DNA from: Sphingomonas sp. BT-65
GTDB lineage: Bacteria > Pseudomonadota > Alphaproteobacteria > Sphingomonadales > Sphingomonadaceae
DNA: 64,000 nucleotides
Direction of reading: 5' to 3'
Assembly: GCF_026107375.2 (NCBI RefSeq)
Contig: NZ_JAPCIA010000001.1
Span: 496,001-560,000 of the forward strand
The first letter of the stretch is position 1. Each line of letters starts with the position of its first letter. Below, piece after piece: positions 19,230 through 27,748 of this stretch. The position numbers were made by a program, and so were the translations under genes. Below the pieces are notes generated by a model. The model saw only the letters and a program-made list of their open reading frames with translations, was not told the origin of the DNA and did no database searches.

Positions 19230-19978
19230 CCCGCCTTCGCGCGCAGCCGCGCCAGCGTGTCCGCGACCCAGCGGTACATCTCGGCCTCCGCCGCGCGCTG
19301 CTGCCGGTCGAGCCGCTTGGCCCGCACCTCGACCTCCTCCAGCACCTTGCGTGCCTTGTTCTCCCAGCCCTCGGCGAGCAGCAGCGCGGCATAGCGGCAC
19401 CGCGCCTCCTCGCCCGGGAGTCGGGTCACGACATCGGCATAGAGCGCCAGCGCCTCCGCGTTGCGTCCGACATGCTCGAGCATCCGCGCGCGCAGCAGTC
19501 CCTGCCGGTCGCGCTCGCTCTGCCCGGCGGGCGGCTCCAGTGCATCGAGCAGCGCCAGCGCCTCACCCGCATGCCCCTGCTCGAAGATCGTGCGCGCCAG
19601 CTTGGCCTGCGTCCGCGCGTCGGGCGGTGCCTTGGCCACCGCTGCACGATAAGCCGCCTCCGCCTCGCTCCACCGGCCGAGATCGCTCGCGGCGTCGCCC
19701 AGGCGCACCTGGTTCGCGGCGGTATCGGTCAGTTCCAGCGCCTCACGCGCCGCGCGCAGCTCGCGCTCGGGGTCGAGCGCCGCGGCCGCCTTGGCCTGCA
19801 CCGTGCGCACATGCCGGTTGCCCTGCAGCCCGGGCAGGATCTCGACGATGAAATAGGCGATCGCGCCGACCATCGGCAGGAAGATCAGCGCGGTCAGCCA
19901 CAGCGGGTTGCGCCCGGTCTTCACTAGATGCACCACGCATGCGACCTGGATCGCGATGATGCCGAGCCAGGCGATCAT
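19226..19978 (-). CDS. Membrane-anchored TPR protein with PLDc_N-type N-terminus
   Basis: 250 residues from the ATG at 19978. Two N-terminal helices (MIAWLGIIAIQVACVVHLV; NPLWLTALIFLPMVGAIAYF) match the phospholipase-D N-terminal (PLDc_N) membrane module. The rest is tetratricopeptide-like helices (residues ~75-240: RWSEAEAAYRAAVAKAP, HAGEALALLDAL, RNAEALALYADVV). It is likely a scaffold at the inner membrane. Its ATG overlaps the stop of the upstream transporter gene (ATGA), so the two are probably co-translated. Confidence 0.8.
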   Translation of the reverse strand: MIAWLGIIAIQVACVVHLVKTGRNPLWLTALIFLPMVGAIAYFIVEILPGLQGNRHVRTVQAKAAAALDPERELRAAREALELTDTAANQVRLGDAASDLGRWSEAEAAYRAAVAKAPPDARTQAKLARTIFEQGHAGEALALLDALEPPAGQSERDRQGLLRARMLEHVGRNAEALALYADVVTRLPGEEARCRYAALLLAEGWENKARKVLEEVEVRAKRLDRQQRAAEAEMYRWVADTLARLRAKAG

Positions 19979-21786
19979 GCCGGGTTGCGGATCACCGGCG
20001 GCTCGGGCGCGTCCGGTTCCGCGTCGGCGCGCGCGTCGCCCTCGCCCGCGGTCCCGGCGTCGCCGATCGAGCGGTCGACCAGCCCGGTGCGCATCATCCA
20101 CCAGAAGATGACGATCCCCGGCACCGCCACCAGTCCGGTGAGCAGGTAGAAGTTCACATAGCCCATCGCCTCGATCAGCGATCCCGCGCTGGTCCCGGTG
20201 ATGAAGCGCCCGACGATGCTCGCCGCGGCCGAGATCAGCGCGTACTGCGCCGCCGTGTAGCGCAGATCGGTCAGCGCCGAGAAATAGGCGACCAGCACCA
20301 CGCCGCCGATGCCGCTCGCGAAATTCTCGAAGCACATCGATGCCGCCATCACCACGTTGGAATGGCCGATCGCGGCAAGCCCGGCGAAGGAGAGGTTCGA
20401 GATCGCCATCAGCACCAGGCTGATCAGCACCGACCGCTTCATCCCGATCCGGACATAGAGGATGCCCCCCACGAAAATGCCGATCATCAGCGCGAAGAAG
20501 CCGAGCCCGACATCGTAGAAAGCGATCTCGTCGTTGCTGAAGCCAAGGTCGTCGAACAGCAGCCGCACGGTGAGCTGGCTCAGCGTGTCGCCGAGCTTGT
20601 GGACGAGAATGAACAGCAGCACGATCAGCGCACCCTCGCGCGTGAAGAACTGCTGGAAGGGTCCCCAGATCGACTTGGCGACCTGGCCGATACCCTTCCG
20701 CTCGGCGGGGGCGCGATGGCGCGGCGGCTCGCCGACCACCAACCCGGCGATCACCGCGGGCAGGACGAACAGCGCGCAGGCGATATAGGCCGCCTCCCAG
20801 CCCGCGCGCGCCGCGATCACCAGCGCCAGCGCGCCGGCGCTCGCCGATCCGATCCGCCAGCCATATTGCGACATGCCCGAGCCGACGCCGAGCTGGCGCG
20901 GCTCGAGGATCTCGATGCGGAAACCGTCGATCACGATGTCATAGGTCGCGCCCGCCACACCGACCAGGATCGCCGCGGTGATGATCGGCATGATGTTGCT
21001 GGGGTCGGGCGGCGTCAGCGCCAGGTTGATCACGGCCGCGGCGACCAGCACCGCCGAGACGATCAGCCACGACACGCGCTGGCCCAGCCGGCCGAGCAGC
21101 GGAATGCGCACGCCGTCGACCACCCATGCCCAGATCCATTTGAGGTTGTAGACCAGGATCGCCAGCGTGAAGGCGGTGATGGTCGACTTGTCGATCCCCT
21201 CCTGCGCCAGCCGCGAGGTCAGCGTCGCGCCGATCATCGCATAGGGAAAGCCCGACGAGATGCCGAGCGCCAGCGCGGCGAGCGGCGCGGTCTCGAAATA
21301 AGGGCGCACGGCATCGGGCAGCTCCTCGCGCCAGCTCGCCGGCGCCGCGGCGCGCGCGGCGAGGAACGCCACGATCAGCGCACCCGCGCCGACGAACAGG
21401 CCGAAGGACGGCGCGAACACCGCACCCGCCTCGCGCAGCGCCTTGGGCGGGGCATAGATCGTGTAGAGCGATGCGATCAGCACCAGCGCCAGCGCGACGA
21501 CGCTGCCCGCCACCAGCATCGATGCACCGCCGCGCCGCCGCCACACCAGGCTCGCACCCAGCGTGATCAGGATGATCAGCAGCGCGATGTTGAAGGTCAT
21601 CGACGGGGCGAGCGTCACGCCGGGCCCGGTCACCCCGCGCGCGATGTCGAACCCGCGGCCGACGATCGCCTGCGCGCCCTGCAGCGTCACTGACATCCAC
21701 GGCAGCAGCAGCGATGCCAGCGCGCCGAGCAGCGCGAGCTGCGCGATCACATAGCCGAAGCCGCTCTTGTCCTCAGTCCGCTCCAT
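19975..21786 (-). CDS. AmpG/PAT-type MFS transporter with extra N-terminal helices
   Basis: 603 residues from the ATG at 21786 (a TTG seven codons upstream is possible). From about residue 170 it fits AmpG-like permeases: LGISSGFPYAMIGATLTSRL, then YNLKWIWAWVVDGVRIPLLGRLGQR. AmpG imports anhydromuropeptides during wall recycling, but this family also holds acetyl-CoA-transporter relatives. Residues 1-165 hold four more predicted helices, so the protein is longer than a 12-14-helix AmpG of about 430-490 residues. It is coupled to the TPR gene downstream. Confidence 0.75.
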   Translation of the reverse strand: MERTEDKSGFGYVIAQLALLGALASLLLPWMSVTLQGAQAIVGRGFDIARGVTGPGVTLAPSMTFNIALLIILITLGASLVWRRRGGASMLVAGSVVALALVLIASLYTIYAPPKALREAGAVFAPSFGLFVGAGALIVAFLAARAAAPASWREELPDAVRPYFETAPLAALALGISSGFPYAMIGATLTSRLAQEGIDKSTITAFTLAILVYNLKWIWAWVVDGVRIPLLGRLGQRVSWLIVSAVLVAAAVINLALTPPDPSNIMPIITAAILVGVAGATYDIVIDGFRIEILEPRQLGVGSGMSQYGWRIGSASAGALALVIAARAGWEAAYIACALFVLPAVIAGLVVGEPPRHRAPAERKGIGQVAKSIWGPFQQFFTREGALIVLLFILVHKLGDTLSQLTVRLLFDDLGFSNDEIAFYDVGLGFFALMIGIFVGGILYVRIGMKRSVLISLVLMAISNLSFAGLAAIGHSNVVMAASMCFENFASGIGGVVLVAYFSALTDLRYTAAQYALISAAASIVGRFITGTSAGSLIEAMGYVNFYLLTGLVAVPGIVIFWWMMRTGLVDRSIGDAGTAGEGDARADAEPDAPEPPVIRNPA

Positions 21787-21845
21787 CCCCGCCCCTTTTT
21801 TCGACAAGCGCCGACCCTAGCGGCAAAAACGGCGAAGCAAAGCCC

Positions 21846-22277
21846 TCAGGCGGCGGGCTGAAACAGCTTCATGCTGGCGGGCAGGCGGCGCGGCGGCTTG
21901 CCGTCGAGCAATGCCTCGATCGCGGCGATCGCGGCGAGCAGGTGACGTTGCGGATAGGGCTTGGAGAGGCACCCGATCGCGATCGCCTCGACCTCGTCGA
22001 GCGGCCGGCCGGTCACCAGCAGCGCCGGTACGTTCCGTGCCCGCGCCGCATGCGCGACATCCGCGCCGTTGCCGTCGCGCAGGCCGAGGTCGACCAGCAC
22101 CAGGTCGATCGCGTTCGGCGCGATGATGTGGCCGATCGCCTCGCCCACCGAATCGGTGGTGGCGACCACCACGAACCCCTCCTCGGTCAGGAAATGCTCG
22201 GTGTCGAACGCGAGCAGCGGCTCGTCCTCGACGATGAGGAGCCGCGTGATCCGCCGCTTCTTCTTCCCGAACAACAT
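21846..22277 (-). CDS. Single-domain response regulator
   Basis: 143 residues, one receiver domain and no output domain. The acidic pair is E17-D18 (LLIVEDEP), the phospho-acceptor D63 (LVLVDLGLRDG), the switch residue T89 (ALLVTG) and the lysine K106 (LSKPY). A C-terminal extension of about 25 residues is basic and proline-containing. No histidine kinase is nearby. It is divergent from the pseudouridine synthase gene across a 114-base gap. Confidence 0.88.
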   Translation of the reverse strand: MLFGKKKRRITRLLIVEDEPLLAFDTEHFLTEEGFVVVATTDSVGEAIGHIIAPNAIDLVLVDLGLRDGNGADVAHAARARNVPALLVTGRPLDEVEAIAIGCLSKPYPQRHLLAAIAAIEALLDGKPPRRLPASMKLFQPAA

Positions 22278-22391
22278 ACGCCACCCACCTTGCGGTTCGA
22301 CGAGAAGCTACGCCCGCCGCCCGGTTCCGCCGCACAAGAATTTTTACGGTCCAGCTACAAAGACGCGCCGACCCGCTGTATCCCGCCGCAA

Positions 22392-23594
22392 ATGCCCACC
22401 TCATCGCCCACCCCGCCGCCCAAGCAAGGCGAGCGCATCGCAAAGCTGCTCGCCCGTGCCGGAATCGCGTCGCGCCGCGAGGTCGAGCGCATGATCGCCG
22501 AGGGCCGCGTCGCGATCGACGGCGAGGTGCTGACCACGCCCGCCACCGTGCTCCCCTCGCTGCGCGGCGTCACCGTCGACGGCAATCCCGTCGCCGCTGC
22601 CGCCCCCGCGCGCCTGTTCCGCTTCCACAAGCCCGCCGGCCTGCTCACCACCGAGCGCGATCCCGCCGGCCGCCCGACGATCTACAGCAAGCTGCCCAAG
22701 GGCTTGCCGCGCCTGATGCCGGTCGGCCGCCTCGATCTTTCGACCGAAGGCCTGTTGCTGATGACCACCGACGGCGAGCTCAAGCGCCAGCTCGAGCTCC
22801 CCGCCACCGGGGTCGAGCGCAGCTACCGCGCCCGCGCCTACGGCAATGTCAGCCAGGACCAGCTCGAAGATCTCATGCTGGGCGTGGAGATCGAGGGGGT
22901 GCGCTACGGCTCGATCGACGCCAATCTCGAACGCCGCACCGGCGCCAATGTCTGGATCGAGCTCACCCTGACCGAGGGCAAGAACCGCGAGGTGCGCCGC
23001 GTGCTCGAGCATCTCGGCCTCAAGGTCAGCCGCCTGATCCGCACGCGCTACGGCCCGTTCCACCTCGCCGACATGCCGGTCGGGGCGGTCGACGAGGTGC
23101 GCCAGCACGACCTCATCCTGTTCCGCAAGGCGCTCGCCGGCCCTGGCGGCGGCAAGGCCGCGTCGAGCCTGCAATTGTCGAGCAAGGTGAAGGCGGTCGC
23201 GACGGAAGCCCCGGCCGAAACTGCGCCCGCGCCCGCGCCTGTGACGGTTCCGAACCGCGCCGAACGCCGCAAGGCGGTCGCGCAGCAGGCTCCAGTCAGG
23301 AAGGACGGCGCACCAAAGGAGGAGCGGGCAAGGCCCGCGCTCCGCTCGAAGCCCGCCGGACCGGAGAAGTTCGGCGTCGGCCAACGGCGGCGCCAGCGCG
23401 CGGCCTCCAGCAGTGCGTCAAAGCGTGAGACCGATCCCCGCGGCGGCTCCGCCCCGGCAAAGGCAGCCAAGCCGAAACCCGCCCGTCCCCGCGTGGATGA
23501 CGATGCCGGCCCGCTGCTCGATCGCCCCAAGCGCCGCTATCGTTCCAGTGACCGCCGCCCGCGTCCTCCCGCCAAGCGGGGTCCGCGCAAATGA
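22392..23594 (+). CDS. rRNA pseudouridine synthase (RluB/RsuA family) with long basic tail
   Basis: 400 residues from the ATG at 22392. An S4 RNA-binding domain (KLLARAGIASRREVERMIAEGRVAIDG, read in parts) is followed by the catalytic domain with the GRLDLSTEGLLLMT motif holding the active Asp. It ends around residue 255 with FRKALAGPGGG. The remaining ~145 residues are Lys/Arg/Pro/Ala-rich and low-complexity, common in sphingomonad RluB. It most likely makes a pseudouridine in 23S rRNA. It overlaps rsmD by ATGA, giving an rRNA-modification pair. Confidence 0.9.
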   Translation: MPTSSPTPPPKQGERIAKLLARAGIASRREVERMIAEGRVAIDGEVLTTPATVLPSLRGVTVDGNPVAAAAPARLFRFHKPAGLLTTERDPAGRPTIYSKLPKGLPRLMPVGRLDLSTEGLLLMTTDGELKRQLELPATGVERSYRARAYGNVSQDQLEDLMLGVEIEGVRYGSIDANLERRTGANVWIELTLTEGKNREVRRVLEHLGLKVSRLIRTRYGPFHLADMPVGAVDEVRQHDLILFRKALAGPGGGKAASSLQLSSKVKAVATEAPAETAPAPAPVTVPNRAERRKAVAQQAPVRKDGAPKEERARPALRSKPAGPEKFGVGQRRRQRAASSSASKRETDPRGGSAPAKAAKPKPARPRVDDDAGPLLDRPKRRYRSSDRRPRPPAKRGPRK

Positions 23595-24130
23595 GGATCA
23601 TCGCCGGCCAGTGGCGCGGCCGTCCGCTCGTCGCGCCCAAGGGCGACGCCACCCGCCCCACCGCCGACCGCACGCGCGAGGCGCTGTTCTCGATGCTCGC
23701 CAGCCGCATCGGCAGCTTTGAGGGACTTGCCGTCGCTGATCTCTTCGCCGGCTCGGGTGCGCTGGGGCTCGAGGCGCTGTCGCGCGGCGCCGCCTCGTGC
23801 CTGTTCGTCGAGCAGGATCGCGCCGCGCTCGACGCGCTGCGCGCCAATGCCGAGAAGCTCGGGGTGCGCGCCGATGTCCGCGCCACCTCGGTCCTCGCGC
23901 TCGGGCCCGCGCCGAAACCGATGGACTTGATCCTGATGGACCCGCCCTATGGCACCGGCGCAGGATCGGTCGCGCTCGACAAGCTCGCCCGGCTCGGCTG
24001 GACCAGCCCCGCCACTTGGATCAGCATCGAGACCGCCAAGGCCGAAACCGTCGAAGTGGCGGGATTTATCTCCGAAACGGAGAGAATCCACGGCAAGGCC
24101 AAGCTCACGATCTTGCGCGCGGCGAACTAG
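23591..24130 (+). CDS. rsmD: 16S rRNA (guanine(966)-N(2))-methyltransferase
   Basis: 179 residues. The start MRIIAGQWRGRPLVAPKG is the RsmD hallmark; the SAM motif is VADLFAGSGALGLEALSRGA, and the catalytic motif is D-P-P-Y-G (residue ~117). It methylates G966 of 16S rRNA in the 30S subunit. Coupled to the upstream rRNA pseudouridine synthase by a four-base overlap. Confidence 0.95.
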   Translation: MRIIAGQWRGRPLVAPKGDATRPTADRTREALFSMLASRIGSFEGLAVADLFAGSGALGLEALSRGAASCLFVEQDRAALDALRANAEKLGVRADVRATSVLALGPAPKPMDLILMDPPYGTGAGSVALDKLARLGWTSPATWISIETAKAETVEVAGFISETERIHGKAKLTILRAAN

Positions 24131-24147
24131 CGGCGCATATTTGGGGC

Positions 24148-24342
24148 ATGGGAAAGCTCGACCCAATCTACTCGGAATTCGAGACCGACGAGGAAGCGGA
24201 AGCCCACGACAAGTGGTTCCGCGCCCAGGTCGAAGCTGCGCTCGCGTCGAACAAGCCGCGGATTCCGCATGCGGAGGTGATGGCGAGGGCCGAAGCGATC
24301 ATCGAGAAGCATCGGCGTGCGCAAGCCAAATTGGGAAGCTGA
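24148..24342 (+). CDS. PaaA2-like antitoxin
   Basis: 64 residues. The segment YSEFETDEEAEAHDKWFRAQ then RIPHAEVMARAEAIIEKH closely follows the pattern of E. coli PaaA2 (SEFET...YNEWLRAKV...IPHDEVMAEMEA, from memory). PaaA2 is a partly disordered antitoxin with no DNA-binding domain. Its last 26 bases overlap the toxin gene in another frame. It begins 17 bases after rsmD. Confidence 0.75.
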   Translation: MGKLDPIYSEFETDEEAEAHDKWFRAQVEAALASNKPRIPHAEVMARAEAIIEKHRRAQAKLGS

Positions 24343-24592
24343 CGCCGAGCTTCAGCTCCTCAATCTCCTGGAATTCGTTGGCGAACGAAATGCCTCGGCG
24401 GCTGCGCGGCTCAAGGCCACCATTGATGAAGCCATCGGAAGGAGCTGCCAGTTCCCCGAAATAGGTCGTCCTGGCCGAGTGGCAGGCACCCGCGAACTGA
24501 TCGTCCATCCCAACTACATTGTCGTCTATCAGATCACTGAAACCGCAATCGATGTGCTGCGCCTGCTTCACGCTCGCCAGCTTTACCCCTGA
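24317..24592 (+). CDS. RelE/ParE-superfamily toxin
   Basis: 91 residues from a GTG start. It shows the ParE pattern: 'WEADAELQLLNLLEFVGERN' helix pair, 'FPEIGRPGRVAGTRELIVHPNYIVVYQI' strands with conserved G-R and R-E-L, and the end 'VLRLLHARQLYP'. ParE toxins of this type act on DNA gyrase; RelE-type cleave mRNA, so the target is not certain. It overlaps the antitoxin gene by 26 bases. The GC content of the pair is below that of rsmD, fitting horizontal gain. Confidence 0.85.
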   Translation: MRKPNWEADAELQLLNLLEFVGERNASAAARLKATIDEAIGRSCQFPEIGRPGRVAGTRELIVHPNYIVVYQITETAIDVLRLLHARQLYP

Positions 24593-24657
24593 GCCGTTGA
24601 CGGAACCAAATCAGGCCCCGCGTCATTGTCTCCCGACAAACGGGAGGAGCCCCAGCG

Positions 24658-24969
24658 ATGACAGGCAAGTTTCTAGCGATTTGCGCAGCCGCCATGCTCT
24701 TCGCCGGCCCCGCGCCGGCACAGGCGCAATGGCTCGATTCACATCTCGAGGCGCAACGCTGGAATAATCTGCGCAAGCACCAGCAGCGCCAGCGGCAGCG
24801 CGCGCAGCAGAAGCACAGGCGGGGCCAGCAATCCTCCCGCGTCACCCTCGCCGAGCGTCAATCCGCCTGGTCGCGCAACAAGGCCGAGTATCGCCGCCGC
24901 ATGCTGCGCAACGGCACTGCCAGCGCCGACCGCTGGCTCGACAGCCTCGTCCTGGCGAGCCGCCGCTAG
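24658..24969 (+). CDS. Small secreted Gln/Arg-rich protein
   Basis: 103 residues. Residues 1-23 form a clear signal peptide (KFLAICAAAMLFAGPAPAQA, cleavage after AQA). The mature part is rich in Gln, Arg and Trp (RKHQQRQRQRAQQKHRRGQQ), giving a strongly basic periplasmic protein of about 80 residues. I recognise no family. It overlaps the convergent transporter gene by four bases. Confidence 0.6.
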   Translation: MTGKFLAICAAAMLFAGPAPAQAQWLDSHLEAQRWNNLRKHQQRQRQRAQQKHRRGQQSSRVTLAERQSAWSRNKAEYRRRMLRNGTASADRWLDSLVLASRR

Positions 24970-26234
24970 ACCGCTTGGCGCCGTTCCCGGAGCAGCAGCA
25001 GCGCCACCAGACTCAGCGCCGCCGCCGCGCTCAGATACCAGCCGACCGGCATCAGCCCACCCCGCAGCGCCAGTGCCTGCGCGATCAGCGGGGTCAGCCC
25101 GCCGCCGATCACGCCCGCGATGTTGAAGGTCATCGACGCGCCGGTGTAGCGCACGCGCGGCGGGAACAGGTCGGTCAGCCACGCGCTCAGCGGCCCGTAC
25201 ACGAAGCCCATCGCGAACAACAGCAGCGCCAGGAACACGAACACCCCGCTCAGGCCACCCGCCATCAGCGGTGCCATCACGAACCCGCTCGCCGCGACCA
25301 GCACGCAGCCACCCGTCAGCACGCGCCGCGGATCATATCTCGCGTCCGCCATCCACGCCGCGAGATAGATGCCGCCGGCCATGAACAGGATCGCGACCAG
25401 CTGCACGCCCAGGAAAGCCCCCATCGGATAGCCGAGCGACTTGGTCCCCCAGCCGAGCAGGAACGCCGTCGCGATATAATAGGTCGCGAAGCACGCCACC
25501 GCGCCGATCGTCCCGCCGAGCAGCGCGCCGCCATGCCGCGTGAGGACCTCGCCCAGCGGCACCTTGGGCGGCGGCGCCTCGGCGAGGCTCGCCTTGAATT
25601 CGGGCGTCTCGCCCAGCTTGAGCCGCACCCACAGTCCCACCGCGACCAGCCCCGCCGAGAGTAGGAACGGGATTCGCCAGCCCCAATCGGCGAACTGCTC
25701 GGATGTCATCACCGAGCACAGGATCAGGAAGAGGCCATTGGCAGCGATGAATCCCGCCGGCGCGCCCATCTGCGGCGCGCTCCCGAATCGCGCGCGCCAG
25801 CCCGGCGGCGCATTCTCCACCGCCAGCAGCGCCGCCCCGCCCCATTCGCCGCCCAGCCCGAAGCCCTGCCCGAAGCGCAGCACGCACAGCGCGAATGGCG
25901 CGATCCACCCCGCCATCTCATAGGTCGGCAGGAACGCCACCAATGTCGTCGAAAGCCCCATCGTCAGCAGCGACGCGACCAATGTCGCCTTGCGCCCGAT
26001 GCGGTCGCCATAATGGCCGAACACCGCCGCCCCCACCGGCCGCGCGAAGAATGCCACCGCCAGCGTCGCGAACGCCGCCATCTGCTGCACGCCGGGGTCG
26101 CCCTTGGGGAAGAAGATCTGACCGAACACCAGGCTCGCGGCGGTCGCGTAGATGTAGAAGTCGTAGAACTCGATCCCCGTCCCCACGAAGCTCGCCCAGA
26201 GCGCGCGGCGTTGCCGTGCCCGGTCAGCGTCCAT
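24966..26234 (-). CDS. MHS-family MFS transporter (metabolite:H+ symporter)
   Basis: 422 residues with twelve hydrophobic segments. Diagnostic stretches: FVGTGIEFYDFYIYATAASL, then FARPVGAAVFGHYGDRIGRK (the MFS loop 2-3 motif) and LRFGQGFGLGGEWGGAALL. This is the KgtP/ShiA/ProP-like metabolite:H+ symporter group. The substrate cannot be told; dicarboxylates, shikimate and betaine are all carried by relatives. The start is the ATG at 26234, one codon inside a TTG. Confidence 0.85.
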   Translation of the reverse strand: MDADRARQRRALWASFVGTGIEFYDFYIYATAASLVFGQIFFPKGDPGVQQMAAFATLAVAFFARPVGAAVFGHYGDRIGRKATLVASLLTMGLSTTLVAFLPTYEMAGWIAPFALCVLRFGQGFGLGGEWGGAALLAVENAPPGWRARFGSAPQMGAPAGFIAANGLFLILCSVMTSEQFADWGWRIPFLLSAGLVAVGLWVRLKLGETPEFKASLAEAPPPKVPLGEVLTRHGGALLGGTIGAVACFATYYIATAFLLGWGTKSLGYPMGAFLGVQLVAILFMAGGIYLAAWMADARYDPRRVLTGGCVLVAASGFVMAPLMAGGLSGVFVFLALLLFAMGFVYGPLSAWLTDLFPPRVRYTGASMTFNIAGVIGGGLTPLIAQALALRGGLMPVGWYLSAAAALSLVALLLLRERRQAV

Positions 26235-26268
26235 CAAGCATCCCCACCAGACCGGCGCGCCCCCGCGC

Positions 26269-26481
26269 CTACTTCTTCGCGTCGAAGCAGGTCGTGCGAG
26301 TCACCTGCACCACCTTGCCCTTGTCGTCCTTGACCTCGTTGCGCCCCGCGACGCACGGCTTCTCTTCGGGTTTCTGCTCGAACCCGCCGGTGCGCCACCC
26401 GACATAGAGCGCCACCCCGGCCAGCGCGGCGAGCAGCACCAGACGGCGCTTGTCGAACCGGCTCTTGATCTTGTCCCACAT
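26269..26481 (-). CDS. Small single-helix membrane protein
   Basis: 70 residues. A basic N-terminus (MWDKIKSRFDKRR) precedes one membrane helix (LVLLAALAGVALYVGW) and a charged C-terminal domain with two cysteines (PCVAGRN; TTCFDAKK) that could form a disulphide outside the cytoplasm. I recognise no family. It lies between the aspartic protease and the transporter on the same strand. Confidence 0.55.
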   Translation of the reverse strand: MWDKIKSRFDKRRLVLLAALAGVALYVGWRTGGFEQKPEEKPCVAGRNEVKDDKGKVVQVTRTTCFDAKK

Positions 26482-26514
26482 GCCGCCCCTCCTGCATCAA
26501 CCCGCGCGCCCGCG

Positions 26515-27642
26515 CTACAGGAAATCGGCGAGCGTGAGATCGACCGAACGCGCGCTTCCGCCGCTCTCGACCGTAAGCGGAATTACCGTGCCCGGAGCGC
26601 CATAGGTCCGCTCGATCAGCACCTCGAACGCCGGTGCCGTGATCCGGTCGCCCGGCTTGATGCCCGCGGCGGCCGCCGGGCTGCCCGGCCCGACCACCGC
26701 CACGACCGACGCCGTCCCTGCCCGATCGACCCACATGCCCCCGCGATTGTAGCTTTCCCCCTGCGGCGCCTGCCGGTTGCGCTTCAGCAGGAGCGCGCCG
26801 TCGCGATTGCTCGTCGCGAGGTTGAACAGGCGCAGGATCGGCAAGCCGATCAGGCCGGTATCGAATTCCTTCCAGTCCACCTCCTCGCGGATCTGGATCA
26901 GCGGACGCGGGATCGTCGCCCCGGCAATCTCGAAGCTGTCGGGGCGGACCAGCCGCGTCTTGCCGCCCGGCGCCCCCGGGGACCAGCGCGGCGCATTCCA
27001 CAGCCCCGCCGCCTCGGCCGTCTTGCGGTAGATACGCATCATGCTCGGCATGCCGGTGTCGAGCCCGAAGCGGAGCGATTTACCGTTGATCGTCGCGTCG
27101 GCGAACAGGAACCGCGTGTCGTCGTTCTTGCCGCGCTGCACGATTGCCTTCTCGAACCGCGTCCAGCCCGAAAGCTCGCTCAGCCCCTCCGGGTGGATGC
27201 GCCACGCCCCGGCGTCGAGGTCGAGTTCGCCGTCGGTCACCGTCAGCACGCGTGCGGGCAGCGCCCCCACCGCGCCGTTACCCAGCTTGCGCTCGATCCC
27301 GCCAAGCGCGAGCACCGGCATCAGGAACCGCCCGCCCAGCAAGACTTCGGATGCCTGGAAGATCGGATAGTTCTTGTCGCCGAACGAGAGTCGCAGCCGG
27401 CGGGTACCCACTTGCCGCAGCTTCAGCTTCTCCGCGGCAGCAAGATCGATCAGCCCGATCTCGCCGCCCGTATCGAGCACGAACGGCATCATCGCGCTTC
27501 CCCCGATCGATCCGCCGACCACGATCCGGTTGTCGGTCAGGGTGATCGGAATGCTGGCCGCATCGGGCGCCGCCAGCGCCCGCCCGCCCCACAGTGCCGC
27601 CACGCTGGCCCCGATCATAGCTTGCCGCCGTCCGATCCGCAT
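26515..27642 (-). CDS. Exported aspartic protease (retropepsin-like) with PDZ domain
   Basis: 375 residues from the ATG at 27642; the longer upstream start is ignored because a twin-arginine-like signal (MRIGRRQAMIGASVAALWGG, ending at ALAA) begins here. Two aspartyl-protease half-sites are visible: VLDTGGEIGLID (residue ~55) and FGLDTGMPSMMRIY (residue ~185). A PDZ domain closes the protein (VVAVVGPGSPAAAAGIKPGDRI). The combination resembles aspartyl-protease/PDZ proteins common in sphingomonads; substrate unknown. It is divergent from the helicase gene. Confidence 0.85.
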   Translation of the reverse strand: MRIGRRQAMIGASVAALWGGRALAAPDAASIPITLTDNRIVVGGSIGGSAMMPFVLDTGGEIGLIDLAAAEKLKLRQVGTRRLRLSFGDKNYPIFQASEVLLGGRFLMPVLALGGIERKLGNGAVGALPARVLTVTDGELDLDAGAWRIHPEGLSELSGWTRFEKAIVQRGKNDDTRFLFADATINGKSLRFGLDTGMPSMMRIYRKTAEAAGLWNAPRWSPGAPGGKTRLVRPDSFEIAGATIPRPLIQIREEVDWKEFDTGLIGLPILRLFNLATSNRDGALLLKRNRQAPQGESYNRGGMWVDRAGTASVVAVVGPGSPAAAAGIKPGDRITAPAFEVLIERTYGAPGTVIPLTVESGGSARSVDLTLADFL

Positions 27643-27748
27643 CGCCGTCTCCCGCCTCGGGAATCGATCATCCCGATCGCGATGATGGCCGAACATGCGG
27701 CCTTAAGCCAGCTTGCCCGCAGCGCCCACGTTCTCTAACTGTTCACCG

